Counted from the first letter of the stretch, positions 24,639-37,085 are shown. The stretch is 64,000 bases of DNA from Gnetum montanum (GCA_015680685.1 MNCI01030961.1:346927-410926), one strand, 5' to 3'. Numbers and translations are program-made. Notes: generated from the sequence alone by a model not told the origin.

Positions 24639-25420
24639 TTATTTCTTGATTTTTTTTAGGTTTGGCAACGCGTACAGGTGAGAAGGCTTATTATAGCATT
24701 CCTCTACGCTACCATTTTCTCCCTGGAAAGGTAGTTTAGCCCAATTCAAGCTTTCATCGGCCACTGTGTTATCCTGTTCAACTGTTGGGGTAGGGGTTTG
24801 GTCTTCGGGGACCTTAACCTCCAACCCTTGTTCCATTTCTACATTGTTAACTACTTGAGTGGTCATCTTATCACCATGGATGATCACTTCCCCTCCTGCA
24901 TAGTTCAAGTGAATTTCTTGATGAATGGGTGATGAAACTGCCCTTAATTGAGCTAACCAAGACGTCCCTAAGATTAGATTGAAGCTGGGCATTTCCTCGA
25001 TGATGATGAACATTGCGTTTGTGGGGAATTGATCCCCTACTACGAAATTGATGTGCACCATTCCCTTAACTTGCACTCTTGCCTCATTAAATGATTTTAG
25101 ACATGTCGTTGTTGTGGGATTGATCTAGTTGAGCAAACCAAGTTTGTCCACTATAGGAAATGGGATGACATTGGTAGCGGCCCTATCATCCACGTGTACT
25201 CTCTAGATTCTGTACTGGCCAACCTGGATAGTGATGAACATGGACGCTATTATCACATGACCCTTCTCTGGGTCATCNGAGCCTATAAGACTTGTTAATG
25301 ACATCCCAAAAGCATCACGAAGCCATGGTTTGCATGCTAACGTCCATACNCAAGTCTTATAGGCTTAGTGTTGTATTTTTCTATTTGAGAGCCTACTTAA
25401 CTTGCATAAAAACATCAAGG
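24639..25420 (-). pseudogene. Element B aspartic protease region
   Basis: The minus strand reads VHVDDRAATNVIPFPIVDKLGLL (25,204-25,137), then 145 open codons with HINFVVGDQFPTNAMFI and FNLILGTSWLAQL. These are the active-site and C-terminal strands of a retropepsin. The expected D-(S/T)-G is D-D-R here, and element A shares D-D-R with the same AGG codon. The 3' end runs to the start of the hairpin array. Two ambiguous bases lie at 25,278 and 25,350. Confidence 0.7.
25278..25350. other. Segment bounded by two N bases with a 15-bp inverted repeat
   Basis: After N at 25,278 comes GAGCCTATAAGACTTG. After N at 25,350 comes CAAGTCTTATAGGCTT, its inverse complement over 15 bases. The only two ambiguous bases in the window flank this 71-base segment, which suggests an assembly join or a small inversion. 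Confidence 0.6.
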
Positions 25421-25869
25421 AGATCATGCCCATGATCTGGTTGTTTGTTACCCTTCACTTCTTCCATTCGTCCCAAGAGATGGATTTCTCAAGGTGGAAC
25501 GACTTCTGGTTGAGGGTTGTATTTTCTTAGGTAGGGAGAAGGTGGCCATGTTTGCATAACGTCACCATTTTTTAGAAGAAGGTGGGGCCAAGGGCACTAA
25601 GGTAAGTGGTGTAGGCTTGGGGAGCCCTAGCATAAATTGATTCTTGGCTATGTTACCCGTCATACGCCCTTCTCTTTTCTAGTTAAGTTGTGATTGGGAT
25701 GTTGACTTAGAGATTTGCTCCTGCGTAGCAGGAGAAACTGACAGATTTGGCACCCTGATGATGAAGAGTGCCCTAGGCATGGGTGAGGACTAGCCCATGG
25801 CTTTACTAGTAGTGGGGTGTGGAACGAAGGTAGGAGATGAGACTCGAAGGATGAAAGGTTATCACTGAG

Positions 25870-28201
25870 CCACACCCGTCGATGTTGACAGGCTTGTCAT
25901 TTGAGGCAGGCGAGGAGGCATGCACAACATAAAGGGTTGCTTCGAATGTGCTTGGTTATCACTCTCCATACCCACTACGTTGATAGTATACCCTACATTA
26001 TTCATGTTTAATGGGTCCTAGTACACATGCATGGGTTGGTTTTTCGGATGAATCAGGTTACTCATGTCTAAGATTAGGTCACCTTGATCAATCATATGTT
26101 GAATGTCATCTTTCAATGCCCAACAGTAATCCATGTCATGACCACACAATTGATGGTAGTCGCAAAATTTCTCCAGCCTAAAGTTCTTGGGAAGTGGCGG
26201 TTCATTAGGTTAGGCCAAGGAGGGGTTCTTGAGTAGCTCACAATGGCGCCTGTGGAATTTCAAAGCTTCCTTGGACATCGTCTTCTGTTGGATGTGTCCA
26301 GTTCCCAATAATTTCTTCAAAAGTTCTGAAGGATTTATAGGTAGCGTTGAGTAATTTGAGCAATTCTTACGCTCAAATTTAGGCCTCGGCTGTGGAGGTG
26401 CTTCAGGGGTGGAAGGAGCTTCTTGATTGGCATTATTTGAGCTAGTTGTAGGCTCAGTAGGCTTTGCATATGTTTTCTTATTATTGTTTTTCTTCTTGGC
26501 CCCCTCGACAACCGCTGCTACTATCGTTGTCATAGATTTTCCTTTGTCTTGACCCTTGCTGTGGGCATTTTTATAGACCACATATGTTGGATCTTTGCTA
26601 GCCTTTGTCATGTCTTGGATGCTCTTAGTCTAAGAAAAGGCTTGGCTGAGGGAGCGGGAAGCTAGGTAGTATAGCTTAGACTTGATAAAGTCATTAATTA
26701 CCCCCTTGAAGATTTCCAATAGATGGGCCTCTACGATGGGTTTGCGGATTTCATTCAAGGTGGTGATCCACCACTGTATAAACTTTTGAACAGACTTGAG
26801 TGGGTCTTGCTTGACTTCCATGAGCTGGTCCAGTGTGACTTTCGGCTTCAGGTTGTACTTCCAACGAGTAACAAACTGAGTTAACAGCTCCTCCAAAGTT
26901 GAAATGGAAGCATGTGGTAGTGCTCAATACCAGTCTAGAGCTTTACCTATTAGGGACATAGTAAAGACATGGATGATAGTATGTGGCCATTTTTGCAATA
27001 GCAACGATTCTGACTTGAAAGTAACTAAATGGGCACTGGGATCACCTTCCCCATTGTATTTCATAAAATGCGGGAGTAGCATCCCTGGAGGTAATGATAG
27101 AACAGGCACTACTGGACTAATAGGATCGTCATGGTAAAAATCCATGACTTGTACTGTGTCAGAACCAGCAACCTTGAGGCATTTAACTTCCTCTGTAAGA
27201 GTCTGGATAAGTTGGAAGGCTTGATCCAGACCCGTGGATGGAGAGGTTGTTTCTGGAATGGCAGGAGGAGCCATACTAGGTGGCAGAATATAGACGGCCG
27301 CCGTCAGCTGTGCCATTGGATATGCTGTTTGTGTGGCTGAGGGCACAAACAGTGATCCTGTAACGAAGTTTAGCACCTACGGGATCTAGCTTTGATGAAG
27401 GGGGAGATGGGACATCTGCATAGGATGCACAACAAGAGGCATGTTTGGAACCCACCATGCTGTAGTGGCGGGCCCTATCATGTGAGTCAGGATGAAGGTG
27501 AGTGTTGTTTGTAATTGTGAAGTAGGTATCGCATGTACATGCGGTGACATGGGTGCAGGTGCACGATGAGATGGATTAGGCAATTGCACCTGCTGGGGAA
27601 TGATTTGGGATGGGTTGTCACCTAGAGGGATAGTTAGAGAAAGAAAATGTATGTGGGGTGAGTGTGGAACTTGGTTAGTAATAGATAATGTCAAGGGCAT
27701 GGTAACCATGAACAATGGATTTACGCAGGACGTCGTGGAGGAAGGGGCCATGGCAAAATCAGCATGACTACCTCCCTTAGAGTGGGATTCTAGATTTTCT
27801 TACCTGTCATGAAGCATTTCATCATGGAACAAATCACCTCGTTGTTCTGTCAATGTCCTAGCCATCAACATTTGATCCAGGATCCACTGTTCTTGATTTG
27901 TCAGGGGTACAACGGTGTTATGTTAAGGAATAAATTCCTTCCCGTTGCAGTACATGAACTCGTATTCTCTTTTTCCTTTGAGTTCTTGTGGTTACATGGG
28001 CATTTTTTCTGCAAGTTTAGCATAGAGGAAATTGTAGTGTTCCCTATGCTGAGCATGTCCCTCAGGCTCTTTGTTTTGAAGCTTGAGGGAGCGGCGTGGT
28101 CGCACCGGACTAGTTGGCGGCTCGACCATAGGAGGTGTAACTTGCATAGTCCAAGGATTCTCGAGGTTGGTAGTGTCAATAGCAGTGGTTGATGTAGCCA
28201 T
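25870..28201 (-). pseudogene. gag: Element B gag
   Basis: An ATG at 28,201 (MATSTTAIDTTNLENPW) opens gag on the minus strand. C has a similar opening at 59,282 with the shared word YNFLCAK/YNFLYAK. After a proline-rich, broken middle, the capsid region is well kept at 27,376-26,630 (GLDQAFQLIQTLTEEVK, PHFMKYNGEGDPSAHL, KALDWYWALP, FIKSKLYYLA). A zinc-knuckle-like CDYHQLCGHDMDYC follows near 26,160. At over 700 codons gag is long, as in large Tat elements. Stops and frame changes break it. Confidence 0.85.
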
Positions 28202-28292
28202 TCTCTACATTGTTCAGGAGTAATGACAATAAGGATAAAGATCCCAAGGGCAAAGGCAAACTAAGGCAATAATCGGGGCTTTCTATCTTTTA

Positions 28293-28310
28293 GGATTCCA
28301 AACGAATCGT
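28293..28310 (-). other. Conserved leader hairpin, element B
   Basis: GATTC-CAAAC-GAATC lies about 90 bases before the B gag ATG on the sense strand. It corresponds to GGTTCC-TCA-GGAACC in C and GTTCC-AAA-GGAAC in A. The stem position that is G-C in C is A-T in B, which keeps the pairing. Confidence 0.55.
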
Positions 28311-28432
28311 CGAAGCGACCGATCTACACCACACAATCTTGTAAACAACCATGGAGGTATTACGTTTATGTCAACTAAAAATAGGTACAGATAGCTTACA
28401 AGACTACCTGTAAACTATGGATCGGATATGAA

Positions 28433-28451
28433 GGCCCTCCTTCTAGCACTA
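28433..28451 (-). other. Primer-binding site of element B
   Basis: On the minus strand TAGTGCTAGAAGGAGGGCC follows the 5' LTR after a short spacer. Elements A and C have TGGCGCTAGAAGGAGGTCC and TGGAGCTAGAAGGAGGGCC at the same place, so all three share one primer type. I do not assign the tRNA. Confidence 0.7.
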
Positions 28452-28457
28452 GAAAAC

Positions 28458-29885
28458 TGTAACGATGGAAAAGGTCGGATGCTGGAAATACCAAGCAGCT
28501 TTCTGTGTATATAGTTCCAACCCCAGATCCGTGCAAGGGCCGTGCTAGAGAAGACGAATCCAAGGTTCCCTGAACGGTCTTGTCGATCAAATAGGGACTT
28601 ACTTAATTAGTAAAATTTCTGTAATAATTGGATGGAAAAATGATGATTTTTATGAGGAGATATAATATCGTTAATCTCGAAGATATGTGAAAATGATGTA
28701 AATGATTTAAAGTGATTACGAAATCCATATAGATAGGACACAGGAAACTGGATTTAGAGAGCGTGCAATCCCAAGATCTTGGATTTAATGTATGAACAAA
28801 ATATGTTGGATACACTGATTACAAGTGGACTTCGGTTTAGACGAAGCATGTGCCAACAACGAGCAAGCTATTTAAAGATAAAACAAGCAAAGGTCGATCT
28901 ACCTTGTTCTAGCCAATTTGGGCACAAGGAAGTTAGACCCAAAGCAAAATATCCATTAATTGGCTGTTTCTAATCAAGGATTCTTGCTAATCACTTTCAA
29001 TGTTCTTAGGATTGCTGATCCTCTTTTTCCCTCTTGTTAATCTTTTCCAAGAGTTGTCAACGATTGTCAATGAAAGAGAATTGCTCACAGAGAAAATTTT
29101 ACATTGTTTAGAGAAATTTTTGCCAACCCTTTGATCCTTTTCAAATGGAATACTTATAAGGTTAGGGTCAGGAGAAAAACGTGGTTTAGATGATACGTGT
29201 CCTAAACCTACAAGATGTCGTTGACTTGGTGTGTTTGTGGTTGAAGCTTGCGGTGCCATGCTACATTACGCTTTGAAGCGTAATGCATTGTAAACCACTT
29301 TTGCTAGAGCTTTGGCAACAAACTATACTTTGGTTACGCTGCAATATGCTAGAGAGTGTATTGTGACATATGAACTACCAATGCCTAAATTGTGGTATCT
29401 CTGTCATTGCTTGTATTATGCTGTGTCATGCTAGATTACGCTACATAGCGTAATTCAGCATAAAATAGTGAGCCTGCAAAATATTAAAGTGTTGTCACTA
29501 TGCTTCCTTTGTTTCTATTCAGTCCTCCTAGGGTTTATTATGCTAGACTACGTAATGTAGCATAATAGGCCCTTAGTCAAAAAAGAAAACTTACTGAAAT
29601 GTGCGGCATACTGTAGATCGTTGCTTAAGCCATGAGATTTTGTTGGACCATCGAGGTCTCAAATCTTGCCATCTCTGTTGTTGCGATGGACTATCTTCTA
29701 GAATTACACTACGTTATGCTATGTTACACCATGTTGCATAATGCGGCGTAATATGTTGGATAGCGTGGCACAATAGACCCTTAGCCAGAAAGGATACTTA
29801 CTGAGCCATGACTTGTCACAAATCCTTCCCTGAGTCGCAAGATTTTTCTGAACTGTTGAGGCCTCAAAATTTTCAGGGTGTTTCA
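28458..29885 (-). repeat. Element B 5' LTR
   Basis: This LTR is 1,428 bp, TGTAACGATGG to GTGTTTCA on the plus strand. It is about 100 bp shorter than the other copy through a deletion near 29,755 that removes sequence between the last dyad and the shared end. A minus-strand TATA box (CTTATAAG) is at 29,160-29,153. Dyads are at about 29,262, 29,430, 29,537 and 29,710. Confidence 0.93.
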
Positions 29886-29890
29886 ATGCC

Positions 29891-31294
29891 TTTTGAAAGC
29901 CAACTTAAAAGCCAATTGCACTAAAAAGCTAACTCTATTTGCCAAGAAGCCAATCAAGAAGCCAACTAGCCAACACGAAAAGAAAATAAGCAAACTACTC
30001 TTGACAATGTAAAAAAAAAAAAAGCTAATCCTTTGAGTGTTGTTTGCCAAGGTATTTATAGGACCAAGAGCAGGAGAGAATTGTGGTCTGGATTCCATGT
30101 GTCCATGACCCCACAAGGTGCTAACATGCCCACACCATGTAGGTATGTAAAGCTAGATGTGAACTTGGTTACACTGTGACCATACTACCAGAACTCCATG
30201 TGCCAAGATCCAATGTGCTAACAATTCAAGAAAAAATGGAGCTTATGCTCTGGGACTACATCTTCCCTACCCTTATGATCAGGGTCAAGAATAGGAACAA
30301 TTGTTTTGGGAGCTAACCAAGGGTATGCAAAATGAAGTAAAATTGTTGATTCCACCAAGGAGATGCCATAGTGAGGAAGATTCCTGTCAACAAGTTCTAG
30401 AGCTACCTGGAGATAGTGTTGCACTACTCATGCTATTGAATACATTAGTGTAGCTTAAGTAGCTACCTGCTAAATTGCGCTACACTATGTAGTGTAGCAT
30501 AACATAGCCACTAGTCTTGACTGAAATTTTTGTTGGAGCTGAAAAGCATTTATATGAGGCTTAGTCATGCTAACAACTACAACTTTTGTCCTTTATGTCG
30601 GGAAGCCTTTGGACATGCTAAAATCATCTTTGAAACACTTCTTTAGTTTTTGCATTATTTCTATGCTATGCATAGTAGCTAGTGTATCATGCTTCCTTCT
30701 TTAATTTGCCATTTTCTAGCAAGAAACGTTGCTCGAGGCCTGATGACTAACTAGGGTAGGAAGTTTTGGAGGTTGAAGTCTTGTCAAAGTGTCATTTTCT
30801 TGTTGGAATCACTTGGCAATATGGGCCTTTCTTCTCTACCTTAACTACGCTATGCTACACTACATAGCATAGCATAGTGTAGCATCTTGTGTTGACTGAA
30901 TCCTAACTTGTCTTTGCAATCACTTTGTCAACTAATGCTTGGATGCTTGAGTGGTTATCTTTCATGGTTTGCTACGCTACACAGCATAGCATAGCATAGC
31001 TGACTCCTTCACTAGAAAACTTGCCAAACTATTTTGCTCATCCCAAATACCTTCAACAACTCCTAGCATAGTTCTTGGGTAGATTGTCAACTAGGTCAAT
31101 TCTCCAATTGAGCTAGCCAGAGAGTCCAATGGGCCTATCAACTTTGGATATAGAAAACTTGCCAGACTAGAGAGTCCAACCTTAGTGCCTATATTTTTCT
31201 GCCAAATTGTCATGATACTACACTTGTGGAAGTCCATGCCTAAATTCCAAGACCCTGTTGAAGCATGAGGGTCCTGAAATTTTATGGTATTTCA
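29891..31294 (-). repeat. Element A 3' LTR, main piece
   Basis: It continues the A LTR interrupted at 12,405. It aligns with about 47,105-48,493 and ends GGTATTTCA. A minus-strand TATA box is TATAAATA at 30,060-30,053. GCTACGCTA/TAGCATAGC dyads lie at about 30,475, 30,845 and 30,970. Both pieces together give 1,921 bp, against 1,910 bp for the 5' copy. Confidence 0.92.
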
Positions 31295-31311
31295 CTGGCC
31301 CCTCTTTGTTG
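31295..31311 (-). other. Polypurine tract of element A
   Basis: On the minus strand CAACAAAGAGGGGCCAG directly precedes the LTR start TGAAATACC. The same tract is found in B. Confidence 0.8.
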
Positions 31312-32690
31312 ACGTCTGAGGATCTGCCCGATAGACGTTGACAAAGAATATAAAACACCATGAAGGATAAGTTGCCAACATTTCTCTCTGGTGGTTTCTC
31401 AAATGTCACTTTGCTATGCTTGGGAGTAACAAGATGGTTGTACAAGAGAAAGGGGAAAGGATGGACATGAGGGGATAGGTTCATGAAAAGGTAAGATGAA
31501 ACTTAGCATGGCCCCTCGTCAGAGTGCTTGTGAGGGAATTGGCCCACATAGACATATTTTCTTTTACTGGCTTCTAACCTCTCATCAAAACACTTAGAGA
31601 TGGTCATTGTGAAAAAACTAGTGTGCCATTTTTTTGGGCACATACTCTCTTTTTTCAAGCTCCTTTTTTTTTAAGCTCTGTTACGCTTTGGCACTTTTCT
31701 TTCACTGTTTAGCCATGTTTATTTTCCAACAACCTTGTTGTTGTAGGATAGGTGTTTTTTCCTTATGATGAGTCATTTTACATCCATGTGGAATTTTGAC
31801 CTACCTACAGATGCTTCCCATGCAACGAGTTGCATTGCACGTATCATGGACTTTGCAATTGAGCATATGGGAGGGCTTTACACGCATCAAGAAAGCTTGT
31901 AAAAGAGATGCAGAAAGGGAAACTGCACCTGTGAGAAACAAGATGATGAAGGTTAAGAGGAATGGAAATATGTGCACTACCAAGTACCTAAGCTAGTCAG
32001 AGTGGTCACATCAGAACGATGTGGTGTCCTGTTCTCCTGGTGAAATGCATCTTTGACTAACACCATCTTAGCCCATATCCTACAAGCACAATAGAAAGAA
32101 GACCAGAGAAATGTAACCATCAAATGCAGTTAGGCAAAGGTGTTACTTGCTTTAGAAATCATTGATGTGATAGCCACTATTTCTGAGGTGTGTAACATCT
32201 AAAGCGGGAAGGCTGGTAGCTGTTCTGGTAGTGGCAGGCTGAAGGGGCCAGCACTGAGGGGGCTAGGAGTTACAGCAATATGAATGCTTAGGAGTCCTTG
32301 CCCAAGGCAAACATCCTGAAATTTAGCTATAAGGTGAGAGGCCTAATAGCTAAACATCGTTTGTGCTTGAATGATAGTGGGGTCTAGAGGATAGCCACCT
32401 TGTGGCTAGGCCAAAATAGTGCTAGAACTCCAACAGCAGGTGCTGACAATGAAAGCTACTTCCAAGGCAATGGGCTATGGTAGTGGTAGCTCTGAAAGGT
32501 CAGTAAGATGTCAAATGACATCTCTGGAGGATCAATAAGATGCCAGGGGTAGTGGCATCACATACATTCTAGAGGACACTTTCTTGTCATCATGAACTGC
32601 ATTCTGGAATTGCAATGCTCCACCCCGCATTGGCATTGTGCACGCTCACTTTTTTGAATGGTTGTGGATGCACGTTGGGAATGATGTGTA
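31312..32690 (-). other. Element A 3' untranslated region
   Basis: The region holds no recognised domain. The part next to the polypurine tract (to about 31,480) resembles the matching part of B and gives a minus-strand frame of 88 codons (31,484-31,218) that runs into the LTR. The rest is unexplained non-coding sequence. Confidence 0.45.
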
Positions 32691-32694
32691 ATGA

Positions 32695-33020
32695 ACCCAA
32701 CTTAAGGTCTTGGTAGACCATTAGATGTACTAGTTTAGGCTCCTAGTAGACCACCATGTGCAAGTTTAAGGTCCTAGTAGACCACTGTGCTAGTTTAAGG
32801 TCTTAGCAAACTACTGTGCTAGTTTATCGTCGTAGCAGTTAGTGGATGGACTAGCTCAAAGTTGTAGTGGACCTTCTATGCCATTTTAACATCATAGAAG
32901 ATGTTCTATACCATTTTATAGTCATGGTGGACTATTTGTGCCAGTATATAGTCATAGAAAACTATTTATGCTAGTTTATAGTCATGGTGGACTATGGATG
33001 TCAGTTTATAGTCATAGTGG
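32695..33020 (-). repeat. Micro-hairpin array, element A 3' UTR
   Basis: About eleven units have an AGTTTA-like lead and a 6-base loop. Examples are CATC-ATAGAA-GATG (32,890-32,903), TAGTC-ATGGTG-GACTA (32,919-32,934) and GGTC-CTAGTA-GACC near 32,770. Stem sequences differ between units but pair. The array lies just after the integrase stop, as in B. Confidence 0.78.
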
Positions 33021-33047
33021 ACTATGGATGCTTACCTTGCTTCTACA

Positions 33048-34150
33048 TTAGACATAGTACAACTTCAGGTATAAGTGGTTCACAGGATTTGAAAAATCTC
33101 TACCATCCATGTCTACTAGTTTGAAGGCTCCATTCTTGTAGGCTTTTGTGACTATGAATGGACCTTCCCAATTAGCTGGAAACTTGTCTACATGTTCATG
33201 AATAGCTTTGAGAACTAGGTCCCCCTTTTTAATCAACCATTGATGTAGGTTTGCATGATGCTTTTTCTACTACTTGTCTTGATATCATTGGATACGACCC
33301 AATGTTTGTACACACTATTCCTCTAGGGAGTCAAGATCGATGATCCTTGACTCATTGTTCTGGGCTTCATTCACGATGCTTGAAAGGATCATCCATAGTG
33401 ATGATACTTGTAATTTAAGAGGTAATACTACTTCAGATCCATAAGCTAGGCTATATGGAGTCTTACTTGTAGTCATCCTGCACGTTGTACGGTAGGCCCA
33501 TAGCACATAGAGGATTTTTTGATGCCATCGCCTCTTACTATTGTTAAGAATTCTTTTAAGTAAGTTGATGATGGTCTTGTTCATTGATTTTGCCTGACCA
33601 TTAGCCTACGAGTAATATGGCGATGAAAAAGATTACTTAATGCTAAGGTTGCTACAAAAGGTTCTAGTTTTTGCACTACTAAATGGTGGCCCATTGTCCA
33701 TTACAATAGTCATGGGAAGACCTAACCTTGTTATGATGTTGTCTAAGATGAAGTAGAAAACCTATTGACATGTAGTTTTCCTAAGGGGGATAGAATCTAC
33801 CCACTTCATAAAGTATTCGGTGGCAGTAATGATGAAGCTATGTCTTGTGAAAGACTTAGGTGTTATGGGTCCTATGATATCTAGTCTCCATCATTGGAAT
33901 GGCCACATGATCTACGTAGGGTGCAACTTAGTAGGTAAAACGTGTATAATATTTGTATGATGTTGGCATGCATCACATGCCTTGACATTAGCGAATCAAT
34001 CCCATTCCATGCAACGCCAGTAATACCCTAGGCATCTAATTTTAGCTACCATAGCCTTGGGAGCTATGTGTCCTGCACATAGCCCTTCATGAACTTCGCT
34101 AACAATTTTTTGTGCCTCCTCCCCACTAACACAAGTTAATAGTATTCCAT
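33048..34150 (-). pseudogene. Element A integrase
   Basis: On the minus strand the HHCC region (EVHEGLCAGHIAP near 34,100, CDACQ near 33,980) is intact. It is followed by DIIGP (33,875), MDNGPPFSS (33,700) and GQAKSMNK (33,590). The catalytic glutamate of the last motif is replaced by lysine. An open stretch of 89 codons (33,584-33,315) and the C-terminal region ending NHLYLKLYYV (33,048) follow. Six or more stops occur. Confidence 0.87.
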
Positions 34151-34299
34151 CAAAGGAGCATTTACATAAGGTATAATCTCCTATGAGGACATACTATCGT
34201 GTTCACTTTCAGATTGCATCCCTTTGTGGGGGTGTCAAGCCATGTGGGGGTTCACCATTCTACACATAGGCTTTTACGTTAGCATATCAGTCTTGGGTG

Positions 34300-35050
34300 T
34301 TGGTAGCACTTACAAAGGCCACGTGTACTGCTTGGGTGATAGGGTTTGTGCATTCTATTATTGAAGTAGGTAAAGTTGCAAACAGGTGTGGTGGCACGTT
34401 TAACGATAGTGTGGCTAAGGCATCGGCTACGGTGTTCTCGCTGCACATGCTAGATGTCTATCATGGTGAACTGTTTCAACAAGTTTTTGGCCAAATCACA
34501 ATAAGGCTGTAATTGTGAAGCTTTATAGGTGTAGACTTTGGTTATTTGATTGAAAATAACTTGAGCATCACCTCGAACTCAAATGTATGATCTTTAGTTG
34601 CTGGGTTGCTAAGAGACCCCTAAGGAGTCCTTCGTACTCAACTATATTGTTCGTACAAAGGAACATGAAACTATAAGCAAAAGGTTGCATGTCCCCTAAG
34701 GGGAATGTAATGACAATGGTAGCACTACCACCTCAAGTGGTTGAGGAACCTTCAAAATGCAAAGTGGCCTTGAAATGCAATAACACAAGGTTGATACTGC
34801 TGATGTGTTCATCGGGGAATTCGGGTTCTATGGTTGCCTGATCATCAATGGGTGAGGTTGCAAGCTATGTAGCTATTTCTTGTCCTTTCATTGACAATTG
34901 TTCATGATAGCTTGAAGTACATTTATTTTGCATATAATGTTCACTTGGCTATGGAATAGGTAGCATCTCCACTTTCTTGTGTGAATACTAGGGAGAGACA
35001 ATTCCTTTCCACTTCGTTGTATTTGGCTTCTTATGCTATTAATGCTTCAC
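34300..35050 (-). pseudogene. Element A second RNase H
   Basis: The minus strand reads ATLHFEGSSTT-GGSATIVI near 34,770 and CTNNIVEYEGLLRGLLATQ near 34,640, equivalent to the acquired RNase H of B. The first aspartate position reads E. The stretch after it up to integrase is badly decayed. Confidence 0.65.
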
Positions 35051-36430
35051 TCAAGTAATAGACTGGGATTTCAAAGTTGTCTTCTCTTTTTTGGCATAAC
35101 AATGCTATGATGGATGTGTCCAAGGTGGCAACGTAGATGTAGAAAGGCTTATCCCTCTATGGTGGGTAAATAGTTGGAAGGTGTAGAAGCTCTTTCTTCA
35201 AGTCATCAAGGGCTTGTTGACATTGTGTTGTCCACTCAAAGTTAACTCCCTTCTTTAGTAAGTGTTGCATGGGGTGTAACTTGTTATTCAACCTTGCTAT
35301 AAACCTTCTAATGAACTATATTCTATCTTGCAACTTGCATAATTTTTTAAGGTTAGTATGGGGTGCTAGGTTAACAATAGCCTTAACCTTGTTAGGGTCC
35401 ACTCGTATTCCAGCCTCTAATACTACAAACCCTAGCATGCATCCAATTTTTATGTCAAAAGCACACTTCTTTGGATTGAGACATAAGTCATGCCTATGAC
35501 AACACTTCAAGACTACATCTAGATCAGTGGGATGATCAATAGTTGTCTTAGAATTAACTACTATGCCATTCACATAATCATTTAGTCTCTATAGGAGGTA
35601 CTCGATGAATATGTAGGTCACTGCTCATTGATAGGTTGCTCCAAATTTTTTGAGATGAAAGGACATCATAGTGTAACAAAAGGTACCCTAAGGGGTCATC
35701 AAAGTAGTTATCAACTGATGCTATGAATTTATGAGAATTTGATTATAACCTGAGAACCCATCCATGAAGGATAGTAAAGCATGACCAATCGTAGTGTTCA
35801 TAAGCTAATCGATACTTGGTAGTGGGAAGTTATCTTTAATCATCGCTTTGTTCAGATCCTGGAAGTCTATACAAATTCATATTCCTCCCATTTTCTTAGA
35901 GATCACAATGATGTTTGATACCCACTCCAAGTAATCGACCACATGAATGAAGCATGCTTGGTATAGCTTAGTGATTTCATCGCGTACAGCTAATGCGATT
36001 TCTACTTTAATTTTTCGAACCTTTTACTTATCCAGGTTGACACATGGGTCCAATACAATGTTATGTTGTATTAGTCATGGGTCTAAGCCTGGCATGTCAT
36101 TGTAGGACCATGAAAATACTTGGATGTTTTCTTGAAGTATTTTGGATACATCTTTTTACATTTGTTAATATAGGAGGGAACCTAATTTTAGTGTTTTTAT
36201 TTTCCCCCTGGATGTCATTACCGGTGCTTCGATGAGAGGGTCCTTAGTCACATCCCTGGCCTCTAAGTCTAAGGCTTGGACCAAATGTTCAGGCCAATCT
36301 AGGGATGTTTCCAGGGACACAACAATGTTATCTATAGATTAATCCCAATCTATCAACTCTAGGTTCGGATATCTTGCAAACTTGCAATGAGGACCTCTCA
36401 AGGTTAAAAGTGAGTGTAGATTATGCTGCA
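35051..36430 (-). pseudogene. pol: Element A reverse transcriptase and first RNase H remnant
   Basis: On the minus strand the pre-RT segment (LDLEARDVTKDPLIEAP, 36,270; SYNDMPGLDP, 36,100) leads to VRDEITKLYQACFI, WVSNIIVISKKMGG, CIDFQDLN and FMDGFSGYNQI. These are followed by MMSFHLKKFGATYQ, YVNGIVVNS and CMLGFVVLEAGIRVDPNKVKA. The palm motif YVDD is lost (YVNG). An ancestral RNase H remnant, FYIYVATLDTSIIALL, is near 35,130. The frame is the same as in B but has more stops, in keeping with greater age. Confidence 0.88.
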
Positions 36431-36559
36431 TGGCCATCTTGTTCAACCTGCCATGATAAGAGAAGCCTAGTCAAGTAATACATGTTTGTAGCTATAGCAC
36501 ATAATAATAAATATTTGCAAAGCAATAATGAAATATGCAATGATCGTCAAATATTTGGC

Positions 36560-37085
36560 CAAGTTTGCAAGTTACCAGTTTAAAGTCTTGACGGACCGTG
36601 AGCAGGTTTGAACATGCAAGAGATATTAACTCTATCAATTTAAGATCACGGTGGATCGTAACATTGTGAAATCTAGTCTAAAATGCAAAATGGTGCTAAA
36701 GCTACCAGTTTAAGATCATGGTGGACTGTACTCATGCTACAGTGTATGTCAAAAGGTAAATCGATGTTGCCAATTTAAGTTTTTGGCTGACTGTTAATGA
36801 GTGGGATTTGAAAACTAAGGTTAGTAGTTTAAGGTCTTTGCAGACCATTAACAGGTTGTAAAGGTAAGGTTACTAGTTTAAGGTCTTTGCAGACTGTTAA
36901 TAGATTGGTGTTGTAGAGGTTACTAGTTTAAGGTCTTTGTACACCATCAATAGGTTGGCTTTGTAGAGGTTACTAGTTTAAGGTCTTTGCAAACCATTAA
37001 CAAGTTTTGTAGAGGGTCACTAGTTTAAGGTCTTTGTAGACCATGGCATGCAAGCTTCGTACATGTAGGTTGCTAATTTAAGGTG
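36560..37085 (-). repeat. Micro-hairpin array between RT and the antisense gene, element A
   Basis: Roughly nine units recur. GATC-ACGGTG-GATC lies near 36,647, and repeated GGTC-TTTGCA-GACC units (first at 36,833-36,846) recur about every 55-60 bases with the lead TTACTAGTTTAA. Some units have a single lost pair. The array ends about 145 bases before the TATA-like site of the antisense gene. Confidence 0.8.

Larger units (their letters stand above)
12406..29885 (-). mobile_element. Element B: giant Tat/Ogre-like Ty3 retrotransposon with antisense gene
   Basis: B is complete at 17,480 bp on the minus strand. It has a 5' LTR (29,885-28,458), primer site, leader, gag, protease, opposite-strand gene (19,577-24,082), RT, two RNase H-like regions, integrase, hairpin array, polypurine tract and 3' LTR (13,935-12,406). 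It has exact 5 bp duplications and is inserted in the 3' LTR of A, so it is the youngest of the four nested elements. RT and integrase have lost catalytic residues. Its organisation is collinear with A, but the sequences are clearly diverged. Confidence 0.94.

Noticed and set aside
15125-37085. CRISPR-like array
   Set aside because: The repeats are 14-20 bp degenerate hairpins without conserved spacers or cas genes, in plant retrotransposon DNA.
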